From Ruminiclostridium sp. (lineage in GTDB: Bacteria > Bacillota > Clostridia > Oscillospirales > Oscillospiraceae): a DNA stretch of 5,633 nucleotides. Both the position numbers and the translations under genes were made by a program. The stretch lies in the NCBI GenBank assembly GCA_017560855.1, contig JAFZEB010000150.1, positions 1-5,633 of the forward strand, written 5' to 3'. This document shows, piece by piece, positions 1 to 3,719 of the stretch (position 1 is the stretch's first letter; each line of letters begins with the position of its first letter). Below the pieces are notes generated by a model that did no database searches, was not told the DNA's origin, and saw only the letters and a list, made by a program, of their open reading frames with translations.

Positions 1-117
1 ATGGAGGAGGTCCTCACCGGCAAGCGCATCATGCGTCCTGCTTACCGGGCCGTGGTGAAGAAGGTACACTATCAGCCCATTGCGGAGCGTTCGGCCAACA
101 TTTTCAAAATGGGATAA
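1..117 (+). CDS. C-terminal end of an unidentified protein (5' end outside window)
   Basis: The first reading frame is open from base 1 and ends in a double stop (TAA TAA, 115-120), giving 38 residues that end in SANIFKMG. The piece is basic in the middle (AYRAVVKKVHY) and has no membrane segment. The first codon happens to be ATG, but no ribosome binding site can be seen, so I read this as the tail of a longer gene. A strong terminator 15 bases after the stop supports it being a genuine gene end. I do not recognise the family from this fragment and assign no function. Confidence 0.6.
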   Translation: MEEVLTGKRIMRPAYRAVVKKVHYQPIAERSANIFKMG

Positions 118-132
118 TAAGATTACCTGCCA

Positions 133-162
133 GGTGCGGACTTTTGTCCGCACCTTTTTTTT
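133..162 (+). terminator. Intrinsic terminator after the first gene
   Basis: A perfect 9-bp stem (GGTGCGGAC 133-141, GTCCGCACC 146-154) with a TTTT loop is followed by eight T residues (155-162). This is a textbook rho-independent terminator for the gene ending at 117. Confidence 0.93.
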
Positions 163-180
163 ACAGACATGAGAGAATTG

Positions 181-227
181 CGGCCTGCTGCATCGCACGG
201 GCCAAAGGCCCGCACGTTTGCAGGCCG
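181..227. repeat. Nested inverted repeats in gene-free region
   Basis: An outer pair CGGCCTGC (181-188) and GCAGGCCG (220-227) encloses an inner hairpin CGGGCC-AAA-GGCCCG (198-212). No T-tract follows, so it is not a normal terminator. It lies in the roughly 460-bp stretch (163-628) where I find no intact gene. It could be part of a dispersed intergenic repeat or a structured untranslated RNA; the sequence does not decide between these. Confidence 0.55.
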
Positions 228-279
228 AGCAGTGTTTTCCGGCACGCACATGTCTCACCAGAAAACGGATTTGACTTTA

Positions 280-301
280 TTTCGCCGTTGCAACGGCGAA
301 A
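280..301. repeat. Perfect 22-bp palindrome
   Basis: The arm TTTCGCCGTTG (280-290) is followed directly by its exact reverse complement (291-301), giving an uninterrupted 22-bp palindrome with no loop. A cruciform, a protein-binding dyad or a piece of a repeat element are all possible. No promoter is visible next to it. Confidence 0.6.
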
Positions 302-326
302 CTCTACGAGGTTTTGGTGCTCTGCC

Positions 327-351
327 TGTAGGGGCGGATTCCATATCCGCC
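327..351. repeat. GTAGGGGCGG-type intergenic hairpin repeat
   Basis: The sequence TGTAGG followed by GGCGGAT (333-339), a 5-base loop and ATCCGCC (345-351) resembles short hairpin repeats starting GTAGGGGCG that I recall from intergenic DNA of gut clostridia. That family assignment is from memory. The inverted repeat itself is directly visible. Confidence 0.5.
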
Positions 352-361
352 TGGGAAAAAT

Positions 362-518
362 GTGACCAAACGCCTTGCCCTGGTGATGCTGGGCCGAGAG
401 CCAGACTACCTACGCCCGGGTGAGTCTCTATGGCGGGTACCTGGAACCGGAACAGGTGGAGGAGCTGCTGGACAACCTGGGCTTGACCATCGGGGGGGCT
501 GCCAACAAGAAAAACTGA
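362..518 (+). pseudogene. Probable gene relic with a frame change
   Basis: Two adjacent frames look protein-like. From 362 the frame reads TKRLALVMLGREP, a hydrophobic strand-like start. From 387 a neighbouring frame reads ARVSLYGGYLEPEQ and then VEELLDNLGLTIGGAANKKN, ending in TGA at 516-518. The second piece has an amphipathic helix and a charged tail typical of real protein C-termini, and a terminator follows at 547-583. No ribosome binding site or clean start is present, and stops (363-365, 384-386) interrupt the second frame upstream. I read this as the decayed 3' end of a gene. I do not recognise the parent family, and a chance open frame remains possible. Confidence 0.35.
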
Positions 519-546
519 AAAAATTCAAAAAATATGTCACAAAATG

Positions 547-583
547 GCCCTCTGAAACGTTATTGATACAGAGGGCTTTTTTT
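547..583 (+). terminator. Intrinsic terminator
   Basis: A perfect 8-bp stem (GCCCTCTG 547-554, CAGAGGGC 569-576) with a 14-base loop is followed by seven T residues (577-583). It follows the gene relic ending at 518 and insulates the operon starting at 725. Confidence 0.85.
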
Positions 584-628
584 GTTCCCTCGTAATAAAA
601 TCTTAAGAATTTCTTCATACTATTTTTA

Positions 629-657
629 TTGTGCACATAGACCTTGTGGGTTAAAAT
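629..657 (+). promoter_or_regulatory. Probable vegetative promoter for the 725-2262 operon
   Basis: TTGTGC (629-634) and TAAAAT (652-657) are separated by exactly 17 bases in an AT-rich stretch just after a terminator. The -10 matches consensus at five of six positions and the -35 at three. A second possible -10, a perfect TATAAT, lies at 665-670, but its best -35 (TTGTGG, 644-649) is only 15 bases away. An 8-bp palindrome TGTGCACA (630-637) overlaps the -35. Confidence 0.5.
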
Positions 658-724
658 AAGAATATATAATGGTGATGGACTACTTAGAAAAGGAATGACA
701 AAAGTTGGGAAAGGGGGCTTTTCC

Positions 725-1108
725 GTGCATGAACTCCAAATCGTGGTGACCGGGCTCTTCCTGGTCCCCCTGTTCGCCCTGCTGTTGACCTGGAAAAAAC
801 CTCTGGCCGAGGCCTGCCGGGGGATCCTCTTTGTGGAGGCGGCGGGACTGGTGATCTACGTGCTGCTCTATGCCCAGGTGGACATGTTTGGCTGGCAGCT
901 CCGCTTCTGGGGCAGTCTGAGCCTTCTGGAACTTTTGTCCTACTGGCTGTCCGACCAGGGACGGGCCCTGCGGTGGGTGCTCCCTGCCCTCGGTGAGACC
1001 GGGGTGGCCCTCCTCCTCTGTTGGTGGATCCGGGAGAGGCGGAAGCAGGCCCGGATGGCCCGCTTTCATGCCATCGTGGGGCAGGGAAAGGACGGCGGCG
1101 AACCCTGA
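725..1108 (+). CDS. Small multi-pass membrane protein of unknown function
   Basis: I chose the GTG start at 725 because AAAGGGGG (710-717) lies 7 bases upstream. The same frame is open back to a TTG at 644 and has an ATG at 695, but neither has a properly spaced ribosome binding site. The 127-residue product has about four hydrophobic segments, at residues 5-23, 33-52, 61-75 and 84-102. It ends in a basic tail (RERRKQARMAR), which by the positive-inside rule is probably cytoplasmic. It is the first gene of a three-gene membrane operon, and its stop overlaps the next start by one base (TGATG). I do not recognise the family; no catalytic motif is visible. Confidence 0.75.
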   Translation: MHELQIVVTGLFLVPLFALLLTWKKPLAEACRGILFVEAAGLVIYVLLYAQVDMFGWQLRFWGSLSLLELLSYWLSDQGRALRWVLPALGETGVALLLCWWIRERRKQARMARFHAIVGQGKDGGEP

Positions 1109-1584
1109 TGGATGAGAGAAAAGAAACCATTTTGGGCTTGCTCCTCATGGGGGCGGCCTCTTTGGTCATCCTCTTTGCCGCCTGGCTGGCCCTGCCTGTG
1201 CCGGTGGTAAAGGACAGCCTGCAGACCGAGATCCTCTCCGTCCATGTGCATGAGGAAGGGGGGTACCGGTCCTGGTATCCCCAGGACATGGTCCAGCGGC
1301 AGACCGCCCGGGCCATCACTGACCACATGGCCGTATGTCGGGAGCAGCATACCCTCCGCAGAGCCGGGAAGATCCTGGAGGGGGCCCCGGAGATCCAGGT
1401 GTGCTTTCGCACCGAGGACACCTACCGGGTGGTCTTTTTGGGGAATCCTCAGGCGCCCGGGACTGCCGTCGGTTGGACGGTGGACCAGGACCGGGAAGGC
1501 CTGGCTGCACAGGTCCGGGAACCGGAGGCATTGGCCGACTACATATTGGAACAGATCGGGAAGGAGCTCTTCCCTGATGCTTAA
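1108..1584 (+). CDS. Membrane-anchored protein of unknown function
   Basis: The ATG at 1108 overlaps the preceding TGA, so translation is probably coupled; the nearest purine-rich site (AAAGGA, 1087-1092) is too far away to act alone. The same frame is open further upstream but would run into the previous gene. The 158-residue product has a short charged N-terminus, one hydrophobic helix (residues 8-29) and then a soluble domain of about 125 residues that should be extracytoplasmic. That domain mixes strands (EIQVCFR, YRVVFLG) with a C-terminal helix (ADYILEQIGKELF). The helix could instead be an uncleaved signal peptide. No known domain is recognised. Its position between a polytopic protein and a lipoprotein suggests a shared envelope role, by inference only. 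Confidence 0.75.
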   Translation: MDERKETILGLLLMGAASLVILFAAWLALPVPVVKDSLQTEILSVHVHEEGGYRSWYPQDMVQRQTARAITDHMAVCREQHTLRRAGKILEGAPEIQVCFRTEDTYRVVFLGNPQAPGTAVGWTVDQDREGLAAQVREPEALADYILEQIGKELFPDA

Positions 1585-1602
1585 AAAGAAAGGGGGATCC
1601 TC

Positions 1603-2262
1603 GTGAGAAAAATGATGTATCTGCTTACGGCAGGCCTGCTGACCGTGTGCCTTTCTGCCTGTGGTCAGACTGGCCCGGAAGCAGGAGGAGAGGTCCCCTT
1701 TGATGCCCTCTACGATCCGGAGGCGGGGACGGTCATCACCCTGGGCATGACCCGGACCCAGGCGGAAGAACTTCTGGGGGAGGGGACCTACCAAAAACCC
1801 ATCACCTACCTGCCTGGGCAGATGGCGTTTACCCCCACCGAGGGGATGACCGGTTTCGGCCAGACCGACGGGGGTGAGGTGACCTTCGTGGTCACAGATA
1901 CGGGTACGGCCACCTATGTCTATGGACAGGGGGATGGCCGTCTGGTCCTTACCTACCGGGGGGAGAAGGTGACGGACATCTGTCCCCACAGCCTTTACGG
2001 CGCCCGGGTGACTCAGCCCTTCCGCTGGCAGGCCGCCGGGGACATCACCTACGGCAGTACCCTGGCTGACCTGGAGGCCTCCTGGCCTGAGGGGACCCTG
2101 TGGGAAAGCGACCTCACCATGGAGGGCAAGCCTCTCTCCCTGTATGTGGCTCTGGAAGAGGACATCGCCCTGTGCTTCAGCCTGACGGAGGAAGACGGCG
2201 TGGTGAGCGTGAGTATCTCCGATGACGGAGAGGAACTGACAGAATATATGGAACAGATGTGA
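1603..2262 (+). CDS. Lipoprotein with BamE/SmpA-like motif
   Basis: The GTG start at 1603 has an excellent site AAAGGGGG (1589-1596) 6 bases upstream. The N-terminus is a classic lipoprotein signal: MRK, a hydrophobic core, and lipobox LSAC with the lipidated cysteine at residue 20. Residues 44-58 (VITLGMTRTQAEELL) resemble the GMTxxEvxxLLG helix of the SmpA/OmlA (BamE-like) fold. A second similar stretch, ITYGSTLADLEASW, starts at residue 148, so the mature protein may contain two related modules. The full length is 219 residues. In a Gram-positive host it would sit on the outer face of the membrane; no BamA partner is implied. It closes the operon, 18 bases after the previous stop. Its last 12 codons are duplicated at 3123-3161. 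The specific function is unknown. Confidence 0.85.
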   Translation: MRKMMYLLTAGLLTVCLSACGQTGPEAGGEVPFDALYDPEAGTVITLGMTRTQAEELLGEGTYQKPITYLPGQMAFTPTEGMTGFGQTDGGEVTFVVTDTGTATYVYGQGDGRLVLTYRGEKVTDICPHSLYGARVTQPFRWQAAGDITYGSTLADLEASWPEGTLWESDLTMEGKPLSLYVALEEDIALCFSLTEEDGVVSVSISDDGEELTEYMEQM

Positions 2263-2294
2263 TCAAAAGCCCTCGGCATCGCCGAGGGCTTTTT
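2227..2294 (+). repeat. Long direct repeat, left copy (lipoprotein gene 3' end plus terminator)
   Basis: These 68 bases recur at 3123-3190. The first 51 are identical, the three terminator-loop bases differ (ATC versus CAT), and the last 14 are identical. This copy is in frame with the intact lipoprotein gene and covers its last 12 codons, the stop and the terminator. The two copies are offset by 896 bp and enclose AT-rich DNA. Confidence 0.95.
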
Positions 2295-2295
2295 T
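2265..2295 (+). terminator. Intrinsic terminator of the lipoprotein operon
   Basis: A perfect 9-bp stem GCCCTCGGC (2269-2277) and GCCGAGGGC (2281-2289) with loop ATC is preceded by AAAA and followed by six T residues. It begins within three bases of the stop codon. The A and T flanks make it potentially active in both directions. Confidence 0.93.
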
Positions 2296-2333
2296 GTGCG
2301 GGTTATTTGTCAAAAACTGTTGAGGTATGGGAA

Positions 2334-2363
2334 AACGGCATCCCAGGAGAATGGGATGCCGTT
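2334..2363 (-). terminator. Hairpin, likely terminator of the leftward small-gene operon
   Basis: A perfect 12-bp stem AACGGCATCCCA (2334-2345) and TGGGATGCCGTT (2352-2363) has a 6-base loop. Read leftward, it lies 5 bases after the stop of the 51-residue gene, and its 3' arm runs into TTTT. The U-tract is short, so termination may be partial. A T-rich stretch in the rightward direction begins about 9 bases too far away. Confidence 0.65.
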
Positions 2364-2368
2364 GAAAA

Positions 2369-2524
2369 CTACTTTTTCTTTTTCTGATCTTTTTTCATTT
2401 TTTCTTCCACAAACATAACAAATGATAAAGGGAGAACTAGAACGACACTTTGACATCCTGTGAACGGCGCTAATGCAAAGCCGAGAATGCAAAGTATCCA
2501 TAATATTTTCTTTATGTTTTTCAT
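2369..2524 (-). CDS. 51-residue hydrophobic, lysine-tailed peptide, possible lipoprotein
   Basis: Read leftward from the ATG at 2524, this gives 51 codons ending in TAG. The N-terminus MKNIKK is followed by a hydrophobic segment (residues 7-20) and then FTGC, a weak lipobox with its cysteine at residue 24. A second hydrophobic stretch (27-39) and the tail EEKMKKDQKKKK follow. It could be a tiny lipoprotein or a two-helix membrane peptide. An in-frame stop lies three codons upstream, which fixes the start region. The ribosome binding site is poor: AAGGG is about 14 bases away. It begins 23 bases after the zinc-ribbon gene on the same strand and is followed by a hairpin. Small hydrophobic peptides with basic tails can be toxins, but nothing here proves that. 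Confidence 0.6.
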   Translation of the reverse strand: MKNIKKILWILCILGFALAPFTGCQSVVLVLPLSFVMFVEEKMKKDQKKKK

Positions 2525-2547
2525 GACTTGTTATTATGCCCTTCTAC

Positions 2548-2715
2548 TCAGCCTTTGCTGACCTCGATTCGGCCGTTTCCGTATTCGATGCGAATGCCTG
2601 CATTGCATTTCGAGCAGACCTTTACTGTGGTTAAATAACTGGAAATCCCGATGTTTACATTCATTAGGAAAGCACCGCACTCAGGACAATTTACTCTAAT
2701 GTTTTTCGTAGCCAT
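2548..2715 (-). CDS. 55-residue zinc-ribbon protein
   Basis: I chose the ATG at 2715 (MATKNIRVNC) because TAGGAGGAG, covering 2721-2729, lies 5 bases upstream. The frame stays open to 2817, but that extension would cross the promoter and lacks a ribosome binding site. Two CxxC pairs, CPEC (residues 10-13) and CSKC (34-37), form a typical four-cysteine zinc ribbon with a 20-residue connecting arm. The C-terminal part (AGIRIEYGNGRIEV) reads as beta strands. Such ribbons bind nucleic acid or protein partners; the partner cannot be inferred. It is the first gene of a leftward pair, divergent from the HTH gene at 2833, and lies in the AT-rich insert. Confidence 0.85.
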   Translation of the reverse strand: MATKNIRVNCPECGAFLMNVNIGISSYLTTVKVCSKCNAGIRIEYGNGRIEVSKG

Positions 2716-2757
2716 ATATTCTCCTCCTATTGAAGTTGTTGATTTAACTGTATAAAT

Positions 2758-2786
2758 ATTATACCCGATATATCGGGAATATTCAA
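2758..2786 (-). promoter_or_regulatory. Promoter of the leftward small-gene operon
   Basis: On the reverse strand, TTGAAT (complement of 2781-2786) and a perfect TATAAT (complement of 2758-2763) are separated by exactly 17 bases. The expected start is about 35 bases ahead of the zinc-ribbon ATG. This is the best sigma-A-like promoter in the window. Confidence 0.8.
2764..2777. promoter_or_regulatory. Palindromic operator in the promoter spacer
   Basis: CCCGATATATCGGG is a perfect 14-bp dyad lying wholly between the -35 and -10 of the leftward promoter. A bound protein there would block RNA polymerase. The HTH protein encoded from 2833 is the obvious candidate, by inference. The left part, ATACCCGATATA (2761-2772), recurs with one change at 2795-2806. 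Confidence 0.7.
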
Positions 2787-2794
2787 GGGGTTTT

Positions 2795-2808
2795 ATACCC
2801 AATATAAT
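2795..2808 (+). promoter_or_regulatory. -10 region of the HTH gene with a second operator-like site
   Basis: TATAAT (2803-2808) is a perfect -10 for the rightward HTH gene, but no good -35 lies 17 bases upstream. ATACCCAATATA (2795-2806) overlaps it and matches the operator arm at 2761-2772 in 11 of 12 bases. A weak promoter that is itself repressible is suggested. Confidence 0.55.
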
Positions 2809-2832
2809 AGAAATCACAATGGGGTGGTTTCT

Positions 2833-3048
2833 ATGATTTCTTATGATCCTTTGTGGGACACAATGAAAAAGAAGGGGATTAGTACGTATCGGTTGATAAA
2901 AGATTATGCATTTAGCAAAGGAACGTTAGATTCCCTTAAGCATAATCGTAACATATCTACAGCCACCTTGAATGACCTTTGCAATATCCTGTCCTGTAAT
3001 GTGGAAGATGTACTTCGGCATATACCTGACGGGATAAATGACGATTAA
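2833..3048 (+). CDS. Cro/C1-type helix-turn-helix regulator
   Basis: I chose the ATG at 2833, with GGGGTGG (2821-2827) 5 bases upstream; a GTG at 2824 is in frame but sits inside that site. The 71-residue product consists almost entirely of one HTH domain of the small Cro/C1 kind (HTH_26, PF13443). Helix 1 covers LWDTMKKKG, the turn and recognition region reads TYRLIKDYAFSKGTLDSLKH, and the C-terminal helix TLNDLCNILSCNVEDVLRHI is characteristic. Free-standing copies of this family are common in clostridial mobile elements and small regulatory cassettes. It is divergent from the zinc-ribbon gene, shares its intergenic region and has its own terminator, so autoregulation and control of the leftward pair is the natural reading. 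Confidence 0.88.
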   Translation: MISYDPLWDTMKKKGISTYRLIKDYAFSKGTLDSLKHNRNISTATLNDLCNILSCNVEDVLRHIPDGINDD

Positions 3049-3084
3049 ACAGACAAATGTAGTACCTACGTTTGTCTGTTTTTT
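3048..3084 (+). terminator. Intrinsic terminator of the HTH gene
   Basis: The arms AACAGACAAA (3048-3057) and TTTGTCTGTT (3071-3080) pair perfectly, and inner GTAG/CTAC bases extend the stem. The T-run covers 3079-3084. The left arm starts at the last base of the stop codon. Confidence 0.9.
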
Positions 3085-3104
3085 GTTGGGACTCAAAAGA
3101 AAAT

Positions 3105-3161
3105 GCCAGCTTTTCCGACTGTGGAGAGGAACTGACAGAATATATGGAACAGATGTGATCA
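3105..3161 (+). pseudogene. Orphan C-terminal fragment of the lipoprotein gene
   Basis: The 3123-3161 part is base-for-base identical to the last 12 codons and stop of the lipoprotein gene at 1603-2262. Just upstream, the same frame still resembles the parent: SFSDCGEEL here against SISDDGEEL there, although the DNA has diverged. The fragment has no start and lacks the rest of the gene. It may be a recombination scar left by the insert, or the last remnant of a paralogous lipoprotein gene. Confidence 0.75.
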
Positions 3162-3190
3162 AAAGCCCTCGGCCATGCCGAGGGCTTTTT
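3123..3190 (+). repeat. Long direct repeat, right copy
   Basis: This is the second copy of 2227-2294, with 65 of 68 positions identical and all differences in the terminator loop. Flanking DNA differs on both sides: 3191 onward is unrelated to 2295 onward. Confidence 0.95.
3161..3190 (+). terminator. Duplicated intrinsic terminator
   Basis: The stem GCCCTCGGC (3165-3173) and GCCGAGGGC (3177-3185) has loop CAT and five T residues. It is the duplicate of the lipoprotein terminator and presumably still functional. It now separates the insert from the yqfC block. Confidence 0.9.
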
Positions 3191-3220
3191 CCTCACCAAC
3201 GTGGTTCTGTATCGGTAGGC

Positions 3221-3349
3221 TACAATCCCTCAGTCATGGCTGCGCCATGCCAGCTCCCTTTACACAAGGGAGCCTGAGGTTTATACTCGCCTCTGCCTCC
3301 CCTGTGCAAGGGGAGGTGGATCGCCGTCAGGCGAGACGGAGGGGTTGTA
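3221..3349. repeat. Intergenic terminal-inverted-repeat element (MITE-like), 129 bp
   Basis: The ends TACAATCCCTC (3221-3231) and GAGGGGTTGTA (3339-3349) are inverted repeats with one mismatch. Inside are further hairpins: CATGGC-TGC-GCCATG (3235-3249), GCTCCCTT...AAGGGAGC (about 3253-3273), CCTCCCCT...AGGGGAGG (about 3297-3316) and CGCC/GGCG (about 3322-3333). It has no coding capacity. I recall near-identical hairpin arrays, with ends reading TACAA-CCCTC, in intergenic DNA of Faecalibacterium, Flavonifractor and relatives. No clear target-site duplication is visible. Confidence 0.7.
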
Positions 3350-3380
3350 AACGTTCCGATTACGGTTTTCCGTAGGACAT

Positions 3381-3409
3381 GCAATCCCGTCCTCATTTTT
3401 TCATACACT
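3381..3409 (+). promoter_or_regulatory. Candidate sigma-E promoter of yqfC-yqfD
   Basis: CATACACT (3402-3409) matches the sigma-E -10 consensus CATACAnT exactly. Fourteen bases upstream, GCAATCC (3381-3387) shares only the first part of the sigma-E -35. The implied start is a few bases before the ribosome binding site (3421-3428). In Bacillus subtilis yqfC and yqfD belong to the sigma-E regulon. Confidence 0.6.
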
Positions 3410-3433
3410 CTTCCAGATACAGGAGGGGTTCGT

Positions 3434-3709
3434 ATGGAGAAGAATCGGAAGGAAGGGGTGCGGGAGAAGGCCGCCCGGGCCTTTGACCTGCCCGGGGAGA
3501 GCGCCGGTCTGCCCCGCTTGGAGCTCACCGGGGACCGGGAGGTCTTTCTGGAACACTACCGGGACATCCTGTCCTACAGCCGGGAGGAACTCACCGTGGA
3601 CGGAGGCAAGTGGATGGTCCGCATCACCGGCCGGGACCTGGAGATCAAGGCCATGAGTCTGGGCCAGCTGCGGATCGTGGGCTGGGTCACCGGCCTGGAG
3701 ATCATGTAG
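3434..3709 (+). CDS. yqfC: Sporulation protein YqfC
   Basis: The ATG at 3434 follows AGGAGGGG (3421-3428) by 5 bases. The 91-residue product has the YabP/YqfC family pattern (PF07873): a short variable basic N-terminus, then a beta-rich domain. Segments ELTGDREVFLEHYRDILSYS and VRITGRDLEIKAM, and the C-terminal VGWVTGLEIM, fit the family's order and its usual length of about 90 residues. YqfC is a mother-cell sporulation protein of unknown biochemical role. It is almost always followed directly by yqfD, as here, with the next start only 10 bases after this stop. The sigma-E-like -10 upstream agrees with this role. I am confident of the family. Confidence 0.9.
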   Translation: MEKNRKEGVREKAARAFDLPGESAGLPRLELTGDREVFLEHYRDILSYSREELTVDGGKWMVRITGRDLEIKAMSLGQLRIVGWVTGLEIM

Positions 3710-3719
3710 GGAGGGTGCC

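Noticed and set aside
144..423. Two overlapping 70-85 codon forward frames in the first intergenic region
   Set aside because: They run through the inverted repeats, have no ribosome binding sites and give cysteine/arginine-rich translations with no protein-like pattern.
1066..1989. Long reverse-strand open frame of about 300 codons
   Set aside because: It runs antisense to two well-supported genes with good ribosome binding sites. Its product is proline/glycine/arginine/histidine-rich with no domain, as expected for the shadow of GC-rich coding DNA.
2334..2363. Riboswitch or attenuator
   Set aside because: It is a simple perfect stem after a stop codon, better explained as a terminator for the leftward genes.
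2548..2817. Longer 89-residue version of the zinc-ribbon protein
   Set aside because: The extra N-terminus would be encoded by the divergent promoter and operator region. The ATG at 2715 has an ideal ribosome binding site.
2926..3277. Frames of about 80 codons on both strands across the HTH terminator and right repeat
   Set aside because: They cross a terminator hairpin and the duplicated terminator, lack start signals, and partly mirror the HTH gene.
3221..3349. CRISPR array
   Set aside because: The hairpins differ from each other and no regularly spaced identical repeats with unique spacers are present.
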